The position numbers were made by a program, and so were the translations under genes. From Streptomyces sp. SPB074 (GTDB lineage: Bacteria; Actinomycetota; Actinomycetes; Streptomycetales; Streptomycetaceae), in the NCBI RefSeq assembly GCF_000154905.1, contig NZ_GG770540.1, positions 1-64,000 of the forward strand: a DNA stretch of 64,000 nucleotides, read 5' to 3'. The notes below the pieces were generated by a model. It ran no database searches, was not told the origin of the DNA, and saw nothing but the letters and a program-made list of their open reading frames with translations. Below are positions 8,298-16,283 of the stretch, piece after piece (the stretch's first letter is position 1; every line of letters starts with the position of its first letter).

Positions 8298-9200
8298 CTA
8301 TGCGGCTCGGGCCAGGGTAGTTGAGGTTGGGTGGACGGTGATCTCGTAGGTGATCGGGGCTCGCTGGCCGAGCCGGGAATGACGGCGTCGGGTGTTGTAG
8401 CGGGACAGCCAGTGGAAGGCGTCGAGTCGTGCCTCGCGCTCGCTTGACCAGCCCTTTCGGCCCTTCAACGTCTCCCTTTTAAAGCTGGCGTTGAACGATT
8501 CGGCGGCGGCGTTGTCCGCGCTGGACCCGACGGCGCTCATGCTCTGCAGGACACCGGCCCGGCGGCAGGCGTCCGCGAAGGCCCCGCTGGTGTACTGGGC
8601 TCCGTGATCGGTGTGCATGATCGCCCCGTTCAGACTGCCGCGGGTCCGTTCCGCGGCGGCGAGGGCGTCGATGACGAGCTCGGTGCGCATGTGGTCGGCG
8701 ATCGCCCAGCCTGCCAGGCGGCGCGAGCACAGGTCGATCACTGTCGCGAGATAGCAGAACCGTCCGCCGCCGACGCTCAAGTAGGTGATGTCACCGACGT
8801 ACTTGGTGTTGATCTCCTTCGCGGTGAAGTCGCGGCCGATCAGGTCCGGGGCCTTCGCGGTGGCCGGGTCGGCGATGGTGGTGCGGTGCCGGCGCCGCAG
8901 ACGGACCCCTTCGAGGCCGATGGTCCGCATGATCCTGGCAACGCGCTTGTGGTTGACCGCCTGGCCGCCCTCGTCGCGGAGCTCGGCAGTGATCCTCGGG
9001 ACTCCGTAGGTGCCGTCGGACTCCTTGTGGGCCTTGCGTATCCGGGCCGCGAGCCGGTCGTCAGCGGCCTGACGGGCCATGCGAGCCGGGGCGGTGCGAC
9101 GCCAGTAATAGAAACTCGAGCGGGCGATCCCGAGAATGTCGCAGAGCCGCTTCACGCCGTATCGGCGCTGGTGATCCTCAACGAACTGGCAGCGGTTCAC
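8298..9200 (-). CDS. IS3-family transposase OrfB (copy 1)
   Basis: A 300-residue integrase-core (rve) protein. It has an N-terminal HTH_21 part (HQRRYGVKRLCDILGIARSS). The DDE triad lies in VGDITYLSVGGG, IMHTDHGAQYTSGAF and the SADNAAAESFNASFK glutamate. The GTG start overlaps the OrfA stop by four bases. In IS3 elements the active enzyme is an OrfAB fusion made by ribosomal frameshifting. Confidence 0.9.
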   Translation of the reverse strand: MNRCQFVEDHQRRYGVKRLCDILGIARSSFYYWRRTAPARMARQAADDRLAARIRKAHKESDGTYGVPRITAELRDEGGQAVNHKRVARIMRTIGLEGVRLRRRHRTTIADPATAKAPDLIGRDFTAKEINTKYVGDITYLSVGGGRFCYLATVIDLCSRRLAGWAIADHMRTELVIDALAAAERTRGSLNGAIMHTDHGAQYTSGAFADACRRAGVLQSMSAVGSSADNAAAESFNASFKRETLKGRKGWSSEREARLDAFHWLSRYNTRRRHSRLGQRAPITYEITVHPTSTTLARAA

Positions 9201-9532
9201 CAGCGCGTCTCCGTCGCGAAATACCGGGCCGCCTTGCGGAGGATGTCGCGTTCTTCCTCCAGCTCGCGGATCCTCTTGCGCGCGGCGGCCAGCTCCGCCT
9301 GAACCGGGTCACCGGCAGGCTGCGGTGCCGTTGCGGGGGCGGAATGGGCACCGGCGCGGCGTCCGTCGGCGGCCCGGATCCAGTTCCGCAGCGTCTCGGT
9401 GTTCACTCCGAGATCGGCGGCGACCGACTTGATCGTCGCTCCCGGACGCGACCGGTACAACGCGACCGCGTCCGCCTTGAACTCGGCGGGGTAATGCTTC
9501 ATCCCCACAGGGACTCCGTTCTCCTGGACCAT
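9197..9532 (-). CDS. IS3-family OrfA (copy 1)
   Basis: About 111 residues with an N-terminal helix-turn-helix (FKADAVALYRSRPGATIKSV, then ADLGVNTETLRNWIRAADG) and a C-terminal leucine-zipper-like coil (AAARKRIRELEEERDIL). It binds the terminal repeats. The start is uncertain; a TTG at 9559 would lie inside the inverted repeat. Confidence 0.85.
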   Translation of the reverse strand: MVQENGVPVGMKHYPAEFKADAVALYRSRPGATIKSVAADLGVNTETLRNWIRAADGRRAGAHSAPATAPQPAGDPVQAELAAARKRIRELEEERDILRKAARYFATETRW

Positions 9533-9577
9533 CAAGATCCAAGTCTCTCCGGTGTCCAAACTCCAGGGTCAGGGCCC

Positions 9578-9910
9578 AAGTGCTTCTGGACGACGGCTAC
9601 CTCGGTCTCCGGCGTGATCACCCCGGCCAGGCGATCACACCGCCCAGAAAACCAAACAAGATCGCTTTGCCGCACGTGCACGCCGCCAGAGAAGAGGCCC
9701 GGCACCGACACTCATCGAAGCGCATCACCGTCGAGCACGCGCTTGCCGACCACAAACGCTGGAAACAGCTGACCCGCTGGACGCACCGGCGAGAGGCCCT
9801 GCCCGACACCTACCGGGCCATCGCCGGCCTCGTCTCCGACCGAACCGCCAACGCGTAACCACGCCCCTGATCAGGCAAACACGCCTCAACCGCAATCACG
9901 CACCAGTTCG
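9578..9910 (+). pseudogene. C-terminal fragment of a second IS5-like transposase (right copy)
   Basis: Encodes 92 residues of a transposase C-terminus (LLDDGYLGLRRDHPGQAITP to GLVSDRTANA, stop at 9858) and the end repeat to CCAGTTCG at 9910. The last 250 bases are the inverted copy of 8020-8269; 9578-9660 extends further into the gene. It lacks the first catalytic Asp region. Confidence 0.8.
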
Positions 9911-10011
9911 TTAGGCTCGCAGACATCACGCTGCGCCGTACGCTCCCCGCCGCCCAGGCCGGGGAGGCGGAGTGAGCCCGCCAGCCGCTCCGGGTCGGTC
10001 CGCTCGTTCGC

Positions 10012-10176
10012 TCAGTCCGCCGGGGTCCACGGCCCGGCGGGCACGGTGCTGTTGCTGCCGCACGCCCAGCAGTCGAAGGTCTCCGGGAGCTCGAAGCGGT
10101 TGTTCCAGAATCCTGTGCGCTCGCCGTACAACGTGTTCTCCTCGCCGCACCACCCGCACGTGAACAAGAAGTCCAT
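10012..10176 (-). CDS. Small double-CxxC zinc-ribbon-like protein
   Basis: A 54-residue protein with a clear GAGGAGAG ribosome binding site before the ATG at 10176. It has two CxxC knuckles, CGWCGEEN near the N-terminus and CWACGSNS near the C-terminus, 32 residues apart, with aromatic residues between (TGFWNNRFELPETFD). This looks like a single structural zinc ribbon. No catalytic domain is present. It stands alone on the minus strand and its function is unknown. Confidence 0.65.
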   Translation of the reverse strand: MDFLFTCGWCGEENTLYGERTGFWNNRFELPETFDCWACGSNSTVPAGPWTPAD

Positions 10177-10332
10177 GCCCGCTCTCCTCGACCCAGCCCA
10201 CCGGATCCCCTCAGGGTGAAGGCCAGTCGCCAAGGGGACAACCACGCCTCCAGGGGGCCAGAAGGCCGGCGCGTCCCGTGGACGGACGGGAGCCAGCCGG
10301 AACCGCGGGACGGACGTGGCAGGCTCGATGCC

Positions 10333-10812
10333 ATGCAGCCCGCCCCCGCACCCGGTCCGCTCGCCGAGGTCCGCCTCGGTGGCGCCTGGGTGCGGGTGAC
10401 GGTGCGGGCACGTGAGCGCGACGCTCGCGGGGCGTGGTGGTACGTCTGCGAGATCCTCCTCCCCGACCGGGTGAGCACCGGGCGCGGCCCCATCCCGCGG
10501 GAGCGCGCCGAGGTCTTCACCGCGCCCGCCCCGCTCGTGCGCCCTGTGCCCGGCGAGGACTACACCGTCCTCGACGACGGGCACGGGCACGAGGGCACGG
10601 GCGCGCCGGGGACGGGGCGCGGGCGGTGGCTGGTTGCCGAGGACTACACGGGCGGTGGCGCGCTCGTGCACCGCGCCGACTGCGCGCAGGCCCCTCCCGA
10701 CGCCGAGCCCGCCGACGACGCCGTCGCCCTCCAGGCCGCCGCCGGGGCCCGGCCCTACCCCGTGTGCCGCCCCGAGACCGCCTTGCGCGCACTGGCCCCC
10801 GGGGGGTCATGA
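10333..10812 (+). CDS. Hypothetical protein with C-terminal HxxxC/PxxxC motif
   Basis: A 159-residue protein. The N-terminal half (LAEVRLGGAWVRVTVRARER, WWYVCEILLPDRV) reads as a beta-rich domain. The C-terminal half contains ALVHRADCAQA and ARPYPVCRPETALRAL, a His/Cys arrangement seen in small Streptomyces proteins of the DUF6233 kind. The assignment to that family is tentative. The stop overlaps the ATG of the next gene (ATGA), so the two are coupled. Confidence 0.55.
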   Translation: MQPAPAPGPLAEVRLGGAWVRVTVRARERDARGAWWYVCEILLPDRVSTGRGPIPRERAEVFTAPAPLVRPVPGEDYTVLDDGHGHEGTGAPGTGRGRWLVAEDYTGGGALVHRADCAQAPPDAEPADDAVALQAAAGARPYPVCRPETALRALAPGGS

Positions 10813-11042
10813 GCCGCCGTACCGTACGGCTCATGACGACGAATCCGCGCGACGAGGTGGAAGTCGAGCTGCACGGCGGCACGCTCGACGGCTGGCGGGT
10901 GCCCGTGGACCCCGACGATCCAGATCCCTGGACCGCCATCATCAGCGACCACGGCCAGTACCCCGGCGGCCGGAGCCTCTACGCCCCCGACACGGCCGGC
11001 ACCTGGTGGTGGGTCCGCGACCTGCGCCCCCAGGAGCTGTAG
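10809..11042 (+). CDS. Small hypothetical protein (77 aa)
   Basis: Starts at the ATG that shares ATGA with the upstream stop; an internal ATG at 10833 (MTTNPRDEVEVELHGG) is an alternative. The product has a conserved-looking HGGTLDGWRVPV stretch and ends with WWWVRDLRPQEL. It is similar in style to small actinobacterial proteins that begin with a beta-hairpin GG-turn. No function can be assigned. Confidence 0.5.
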   Translation: MSRRTVRLMTTNPRDEVEVELHGGTLDGWRVPVDPDDPDPWTAIISDHGQYPGGRSLYAPDTAGTWWWVRDLRPQEL

Positions 11043-11321
11043 GCGGCCCGCCCAGGCGCGCCCCGGCAAGCCCTCGTGCCGACTCAACGACGCCAGCGTG
11101 TCTGTTACGGCTGTTACGCCTACGCCCCACCCCGCCGCACCACCCACCAAACCGCAGGTCACAGGCATAACACCTTCATCTGTTATGCCCGCGCCCCACC
11201 GTGGGGGTAACAGACGTAGCACCTGCCTGCCGGGGCGACCGTACGCCGTCAGCTCCCGTACAAAACAGTAGATATAATCGCAATACAATGTGAATGACGT
11301 ATTGAAGGAGGAGGGAGTGGG
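11043..11321 (+). promoter_or_regulatory. Intergenic region with inverted GTCTGTTAC repeats and a TATAAT box
   Basis: No gene is seen. GTCTGTTAC near 11099 and GTAACAGAC near 11207 are inverted copies about 100 bases apart, with further GTTA-containing repeats between. An AT-rich stretch holds TATAAT at 11273-11278, 43 bases before the start at 11322, which also has AAGGAGG. This is the probable promoter of the next gene. No good -35 box is seen. Confidence 0.4.
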
Positions 11322-11897
11322 ATGCCGGAGCGGAACATCGCGTTCGGCCAGTTCGGCGCCCAGGGCGTCAAGGGCCACGAGTTCGTCGCGCGCCGTCTCG
11401 ACAGCCTCGCGGGGTTCATCGCGTCCCCGGTGGCCACCCGCCGGGGCCTGGCCGCGCGGCTGCGCTACCTCACGAGCAGTCCGCGCCAGCTCGCTGCCGC
11501 ACGGGAGGCCGGGCTCACGATCTCTGACCGCACGATCAGGGCGCAGCAGGCCGGGACCCGCGCCCCGTCCGCGCGTACGCTCCGCGAGATCGACGCCGCC
11601 TATCAGCAGGTGCGCCGTCAGAACGTCGCCCGTCACCTCCTGGCCCGCCTCAACCGGCAGGGCCGGGGGACCCGCGTCGAGTTCCACCCCGTCAACCAGT
11701 CCGCGGTTGACCGCCCCCGGCAGCGGGCCGTGGAGTACCGCACCCTGAACGTCCGCAGGTGGGAGCGGATCGTCGGTGCGTGGGAGGCGGGGGACGACGC
11801 GGGCCTGGATGCCGCGTGGGTCGACGAGGTCGTGGTCGACCTCGGTTCGCAGTGGGGCCAGTACGAGTACGTCACCAACATCGGCTTCGCCGCCTGA
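11322..11897 (+). CDS. Plasmid-type HTH protein with Tpg-like layout
   Basis: A 191-residue protein starting MPERNIAFGQFGAQGVKGHE. Residues 45-110 form a helix-turn-helix-like region (LAARLRYLTSSPRQLAAARE, then DRTIRAQQAGTRAPSARTLR). A basic GRGTRVEFHP segment and an acidic, aromatic C-terminus (SQWGQYEYVTNIGFAA) follow. The order resembles Tpg (HTH, basic strand, acidic C-terminus with Tyr), but the sequence is not a Tpg match. A decayed relative lies at 39391-39935. The start has a strong AAGGAGG site and an AT-rich promoter. The role is unknown; DNA binding is inferred. Confidence 0.6.
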   Translation: MPERNIAFGQFGAQGVKGHEFVARRLDSLAGFIASPVATRRGLAARLRYLTSSPRQLAAAREAGLTISDRTIRAQQAGTRAPSARTLREIDAAYQQVRRQNVARHLLARLNRQGRGTRVEFHPVNQSAVDRPRQRAVEYRTLNVRRWERIVGAWEAGDDAGLDAAWVDEVVVDLGSQWGQYEYVTNIGFAA

Positions 11898-11903
11898 GAA
11901 GGG

Positions 11904-12314
11904 CTACGCCCCCAGGAGGTGACGTGCCTTGCGGGTGGCGCCGTCGAAGACCCCGCACCGAGCCCGGCTCGCGGGGCCCGCCGCTTTGACCAGCGCGGTC
12001 CATTCCGCCTCGGTGATCCGGGAGGCCGCCTCGGCCCTGTGAGCGGGGCAGGCGTAGAGGACGCCGTCGACCCGCTCGCGCGGCTCCTCACAGACCGCCT
12101 CCAGGCAGACGTCGGCCGGTGCCATGCACTCCATCCACGTAGCCACGCGGCCCCCGTACCGGGCGAGGACTTCCTCCCCCTGCTCGGCGGGGGCCAAGAG
12201 CACGGCCGCGTACGCCGGATCCTCACCCGCGCGCAGCCCGGCGCGGAAAGCCAGATGACGCCGCGCATCGTCGATGAAATCCCGCACCTCGGGCGGCAGG
12301 GGCTCGGTGGGCAT
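11904..12314 (-). CDS. Hypothetical plasmid protein
   Basis: A 136-residue protein. The ATG at 12314 is preferred because GAGGAG lies six bases upstream; the ATG at 12320 would overlap that site. The middle contains four cysteines (MECMAPADVCLEAVCEE and YACPAHRAEA) and the C-terminus is helical. No known domain is recognised. It converges on the 11322 gene with only six bases between the stops. Confidence 0.5.
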   Translation of the reverse strand: MPTEPLPPEVRDFIDDARRHLAFRAGLRAGEDPAYAAVLLAPAEQGEEVLARYGGRVATWMECMAPADVCLEAVCEEPRERVDGVLYACPAHRAEAASRITEAEWTALVKAAGPASRARCGVFDGATRKARHLLGA

Positions 12315-12748
12315 CGGCATCTCCTCGGCGTGCGTGACTCCCCACATGGTCATGCATCCAGCCGCCCGAGGAGAACGAAACGCCGCCCCGGGCGGAGACG
12401 TCCCCGCCCGGGGCGGCGCGTACGGCGTGGACATCGACCACCACCTACACGGCCCAGGGCGCGCCGAGTGCGGCGAGCTGGCCGCGTTCGTCCTCGCCCA
12501 GCGTGCCGAAGCGAGCGCGGCGACGGCAGACCGTGTTGCCGTGCGCGGTGACGCGCCGGACGGCTGCGGCACCGCGTACAACGGGGTGGAGGGCCGGCCG
12601 AGATACGGCCGACCCCGGGTCCGCGCGGAAGGCCCCGCGTCCTCGCGGGTTCCCGCCAGGACCGCCCGGAGGACCGACGAGGCCACATCACGCTCAGCGC
12701 GCTCGCGGCGTCGGCGCGCGCCAAGGCCGAGAGGTGGCCCTCCGCGGC
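12315..12748. other. 434-bp stretch without a supported gene
   Basis: Contains the strong hairpin at 12381-12418. On the plus strand a short reading frame ends at 12809 (HITLSALAASARAKAERWPS and a VASSTQWYRIKAV end) and looks protein-like, but it has no start codon after an upstream stop at 12549-12551. This may be the 3' remnant of a gene. Nothing else is supported. Confidence 0.35.
12381..12418. terminator. Perfect 15-bp stem-loop
   Basis: CGCCGCCCCGGGCGG pairs exactly with CCGCCCGGGGCGGCG across an 8-base loop. There is no T-run, as is usual in Streptomyces terminators. It lies upstream of the minus-strand gene at 11904-12314 and could insulate it from transcription out of 12749-13090. 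Confidence 0.6.
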
Positions 12749-13090
12749 TCAGGCCTCCCGCGACTTCGGCGTGGCGTCGTCGACCCAGTGGTACCGCATC
12801 AAGGCGGTGTAGTGCGGGGGGCTCGCGGGCGAGGTCGCACGTCCACGGCTCCCAGTCGATGTCCTTGTGCCGGGGGATCTCCGGCGCGAGGCACAGCGGC
12901 TGCTCCTCGGCGCGGCGGAAGCGGAGCGCGAAGGCGTCCCCACCCGTACCCCGGTGAAGCGCTCCGCCCCGTAGCCCGCGCGGTTCAACGCGCGCACGCA
13001 GACGGGCCCGAGCCGCGCGTAGTTCTCGGCGAGGACGGCGTACCCGCCACCGCGCCAGTCCGTACCGGACGCCCAGACGCTGTGCACCAC
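12749..13090 (-). pseudogene. Hypothetical gene with two compensating frame changes
   Basis: The N-terminus (MVHSVWASGTDWRGGGYAVL to ERFTGVRVG) and the C-terminus (PHYTALMRYHWVDDATPKSR) are in one frame. The convincing middle part (DAFALRFRRAEEQPLC to WTCDLAREP) is in another. The switches fall in a GGGG run near 12943 and a CCCCCC run near 12820. Either these are homopolymer sequencing errors and the gene is intact (about 114 residues), or it is a decayed gene. The function is unknown. Confidence 0.45.
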
Positions 13091-13507
13091 CCCGCGAGTG
13101 GTGGATCATGGTCGGGTAATACGTCGCCATGAACTGTCCGATGAGGAGTGGGAGTTCGTTCGGCCACTGCTGCCTGTGTCCTTGCGGGGGCGGAAGCGGT
13201 TGGACGATCGAAGGGTGCTCAACGGGATCGTGTGGAAGTTCCGCACCGGCACGGCCTGGTGGGACGTGCCTGAGCGGTATGGGCCGTGACAGACGCTGCA
13301 CACCCGCTTTCGCCGGTGGGCCCTGGACGGCACCTTCGAGCGGATGCTCCGGGCCGCGCAGGCCCAGGCGGACGCGGCCGGGGACATCGAGTGGCTGGTG
13401 TCGGTCGACTCCACCGTCTTACGTGCCCACCAGCATGCCGCCGGGGCCCGAAAAGGGGGCGCTGTAGCCCATGCCTCGGACGCTCGCGGGGTGGCCTGAC
13501 CAGCAAT
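13087..13507 (+). pseudogene. Truncated IS5-family transposase remnant
   Basis: It matches the first half of the transposase at 59462-61620 (RRHELSDEEWEFVRPLLP, GIVWKFRTGTAW, VSVDSTVLRAHQHAAGARKG) up to the TGACCAGCAA sequence near 13507. One Trp codon has become TGA at 13288-13290. The C-terminal half and the right end are missing. The AAAAGGGGG frameshift site is still present at 13451-13459. Confidence 0.8.
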
Positions 13508-13730
13508 GCAGCGTGTGCCTGGCCTCACGATCGGTCACCGATGTCGGCGTGACCATCACGGCCAGCAGCAGCCCGAGCGTCCAACTCCCAACCGACGTCA
13601 TCAGGTTGGAAAGGGCATCCGTGATGCTGGCGTTGGCGTGCCGCCGGGCGTCGCTCGTCTCGCTCTCCTCAGCTTTTGAGCTTGTAACGCGATCATGTGC
13701 CGGTCAGGCGCCGAAGGTATCGTTCGGGCC

Positions 13731-14723
13731 ATGGTGCATCATGTCGTCGTCCTGGCGCTCGACGGTGTCAAACCGTTCGATCTCGGCATCCCCTCTCAGG
13801 TGCTGGGACAGGCCTTCGGCGCCTCGGGGCACGCCTTGTACCGGGTGTCGACATGTTCGATCGGCGGTCGGCCGGTGGTGACGAATCAGGACTTCTCCAT
13901 CTCCGTGGAGCAGGACGAGTCGGCGTTGGCCGGTGCCGATACGGTGGTCGTGGCGACGCAGGACCATCGGAGAGGCGTGCCGGATCGTGGTGACCTTCCC
14001 GACAGGCTGGCCGCCGCTCTGAGGAGTGTTCCGTCCACAGCTCGCGTGGTCAGCTTGTGTACATCCGCGTTCGTACTGGGCGCTGCCGGAATGCTCGACG
14101 GGCAACGTGCCACGACACACTGGCAGATGTGCGATGAGCTGGCGCGGCGGTTCCCGCGTGTCACGGTGGACCAGAACGTGCTGTTCGTCGACAACGGCCG
14201 CATTCTGACGGCGGCGGGGGCCGCCGCGGGTCTTGACCTGTTCCTGCACCTCGTACGTCGGGATCATGGCGTGGCGGTGGCCAACGCGACGGCGCGGCGG
14301 TGCGTAGTGGCCCCCTGGCGAGAAGGGGGTCAGGCTCAGTTCATCGAACGGCCTCTGCCCGCTTCCGGGGATTCGTCGACGTCGTCCACGCGTGAGTGGG
14401 CTGAGGAGCGGCTTTCGCAGCCGCTGGCCCTGGTGGATCTCGCCGCACACGCGCACATGAGCGTCCGCACCTTCACCCGGCGGTTTCGTTCCGAGGTCGG
14501 TCTGAGCCCCCATGAGTGGCTGCTGCAACGCCGCCTGGATCACGCCCGGTACTTGCTGGAGTCGACCGAGTTGAGCATCAACGAGGTCAGCAGCAAGGCG
14601 GGCTTCACCGATCCGGTGCTTCTGCGGAAGCACCTGCGGAATGCGGTCGGGCTGACCCCGGGCGCCTACCGGCGGACCTACTCGGCCGTCGGCCGCGAGG
14701 CCGGCGCATCCGGCCGCGTCTGA
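13731..14723 (+). CDS. GlxA-type AraC-family transcriptional regulator
   Basis: A 330-residue protein with two domains. Residues 3-170 are a DJ-1/PfpI (GATase1-like) domain (VVVLALDGVKPFDLGIPSQV), including the nucleophile-elbow region VVSLCTSAFVLGAAG. Residues 220-315 are an AraC-type double helix-turn-helix (DLAAHAHMSVRTFTRRFRSE, then SSKAGFTDPVLLRKHLRNA). Such proteins are transcription activators and the first domain is thought to sense a metabolite. It lies 103 bases upstream of the aldehyde dehydrogenase operon on the same strand and is the likely regulator. The ATG at 13731 fits the family start. Confidence 0.88.
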   Translation: MVHHVVVLALDGVKPFDLGIPSQVLGQAFGASGHALYRVSTCSIGGRPVVTNQDFSISVEQDESALAGADTVVVATQDHRRGVPDRGDLPDRLAAALRSVPSTARVVSLCTSAFVLGAAGMLDGQRATTHWQMCDELARRFPRVTVDQNVLFVDNGRILTAAGAAAGLDLFLHLVRRDHGVAVANATARRCVVAPWREGGQAQFIERPLPASGDSSTSSTREWAEERLSQPLALVDLAAHAHMSVRTFTRRFRSEVGLSPHEWLLQRRLDHARYLLESTELSINEVSSKAGFTDPVLLRKHLRNAVGLTPGAYRRTYSAVGREAGASGRV

Positions 14724-14826
14724 GTTCTTGCGTCATCCGGGGCCGCACCGAGATCTGGCCCGAAAGTTATCCATAGTGACCCGTGGGCCAATGTCGTGAG
14801 GGGAGAGGGATGCCGATCATGGATTC

Positions 14827-16272
14827 ATGGAATTGGTTCATGATCGTTTCTTCATAGGCGGGGAGTGGGTCGCCCCGAGCACCTCTCTGCGGTTCACCGT
14901 TGTCAACGCGAGTACGGAGGAGACGCTCGGCAGCACACCGGAAGGTGTCCGGGCCGATGTCGACGCCGCAGTCTCGGCCGCGCGCCGCGCGTTCGACGAT
15001 TCCAGCGGATGGCGCGCCTGGGCCCCCAGTGCCCGTGCCGAGATGATGCGGCGCCTGGCAGCAGCCCTCGATGCACGGCGAGCTGAGATCACACGAGTCG
15101 TCAGCAGCGAGAACGGCATGCCGACAGCCCTTGGCGAGATGCTCGAAGGCACCGTGCCCAGCATGCTCCTGCGCTACTACGCGGACCTGATCAGCGACGC
15201 CCCGGCCGAGGAGCACCGCGACGGGCTCCTCGGCGGACCAGTGCGAGTGCGTCGCGAACCCGTCGGCGTGGTCGCGGCGATCGTGCCTTGGAACGCTCCG
15301 CAGACGCTGGCGTCGGGAAAGTACGCCCCGGCACTTGCCGCAGGCTGCACGATTGTGCTCAAGCCGTCGCCGGAGACGGCGCTGGACGCGGTCCTGTTCG
15401 CGCAGGCCGTACAGGAGGCCGGGGTGCCCGACGGCGTCGTCAACGTCGTGCCGGCCGACCGGGAGGCGGGGGCCTACCTGGTCGCGCATCCCGGCATCGA
15501 CAAGGTGGCGTTCACCGGGTCGAGCGCGGCGGGCCGCTCCATCGCCGAGGCCTGCGGGCGTCTGCTCCGTCCCGTCAGCCTGGAGCTCGGCGGCAAGTCG
15601 GCGGCGATCGTACTCGACGACGCCGACCTGGACAGTGAGGCGATACGGCGGGAACTGGTCGCCGCGACACTCATGAACAACGGTCAGGCGTGCTTCGCCA
15701 GCACGCGCGTGCTCGCTCCGCGCAGCCGATACAAGGAGGTCGTGGAGGCGGTGTCGTCGCTTGCCGCATCGTTGACGGTAGGAGACCCGCTCGACCCGAG
15801 CACGGACGTGGGCCCTCTCGCGTCCGCCAAGCAGCGTGACCGCGTCGAGGGGTACATCGCTCGCGGCGTGAAGGAAGGGTCGAGACTGACAGTCGGCGGC
15901 GGCCGGCCGAAACATCTGAAGCGGGGCTGGTACGTCGAGCCGACCGTGTTCGCTGATGTCGACAACCACCAGGTGATCGCACGGGAGGAGATCTTCGGTC
16001 CTGTCCTCGTAGTCATCGCCTACAAGGACGAAGAGGACGCGATCCGCCTGGCGAACGACTCCGAGTACGGCCTGGCCGGGTCGGTGTGGACACGAGACGT
16101 CCAGCGCGGGCTTGAGGTCGCGCGTCGGATGCATACCGGCTCTGTCGGCATCAACCACTACATGTCGGACCCGGTCGCTCCCTTCGGCGGAGTCAAGCAG
16201 AGCGGCATAGGCCGCGAACTGGGTCCCGAAGGTCTGGCCGGATATCAGCAGTTCAAGTCCGTCTACCTGTGA
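14827..16272 (+). CDS. NAD(P)-dependent aldehyde dehydrogenase
   Basis: A 481-residue protein of full family length. It has the Rossmann-type PWNAPQTLASGKYAPALAAG region, the FTGSSAAGRSIAEACG cofactor loop, the catalytic-base motif LELGGKSA and the catalytic cysteine in NNGQACFAST. The C-terminal EIFGPVLVV and PFGGVKQSGIGRELG motifs are present. It would oxidise an aldehyde to an acid; the substrate cannot be told, although short-chain or terpenoid aldehydes are common for this clade. The stop overlaps or nearly abuts the next gene, making a three- or four-gene operon. Confidence 0.92.
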   Translation: MELVHDRFFIGGEWVAPSTSLRFTVVNASTEETLGSTPEGVRADVDAAVSAARRAFDDSSGWRAWAPSARAEMMRRLAAALDARRAEITRVVSSENGMPTALGEMLEGTVPSMLLRYYADLISDAPAEEHRDGLLGGPVRVRREPVGVVAAIVPWNAPQTLASGKYAPALAAGCTIVLKPSPETALDAVLFAQAVQEAGVPDGVVNVVPADREAGAYLVAHPGIDKVAFTGSSAAGRSIAEACGRLLRPVSLELGGKSAAIVLDDADLDSEAIRRELVAATLMNNGQACFASTRVLAPRSRYKEVVEAVSSLAASLTVGDPLDPSTDVGPLASAKQRDRVEGYIARGVKEGSRLTVGGGRPKHLKRGWYVEPTVFADVDNHQVIAREEIFGPVLVVIAYKDEEDAIRLANDSEYGLAGSVWTRDVQRGLEVARRMHTGSVGINHYMSDPVAPFGGVKQSGIGRELGPEGLAGYQQFKSVYL

Positions 16273-16283
16273 AGGGACATCAG

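Larger units (their letters stand above)
8270..9577 (-). mobile_element. IS3-family element, copy 1
   Basis: A 1,308-bp element with ends GGGCC(C/T)TGACCCTGGAGTTT. It is identical at protein level to copies at 32349-33656 and 60261-61568. Unlike those two, no 3-bp target duplication is seen (GAT left, AAG right), and it sits between inverted halves of another IS. Confidence 0.88.

Noticed and set aside
12552-12809. Plus-strand frame ending SSTQWYRIKAV
   Set aside because: No start codon after the upstream stop; kept only as a possible remnant in the gap entry.
13419-13601. Minus-strand frame with a hydrophobic stretch near its start (SVGSWTLGLLLAVMVTPTS)
   Set aside because: Overlaps the IS remnant, lacks a ribosome binding site and has no upstream start; too weak to call a gene.
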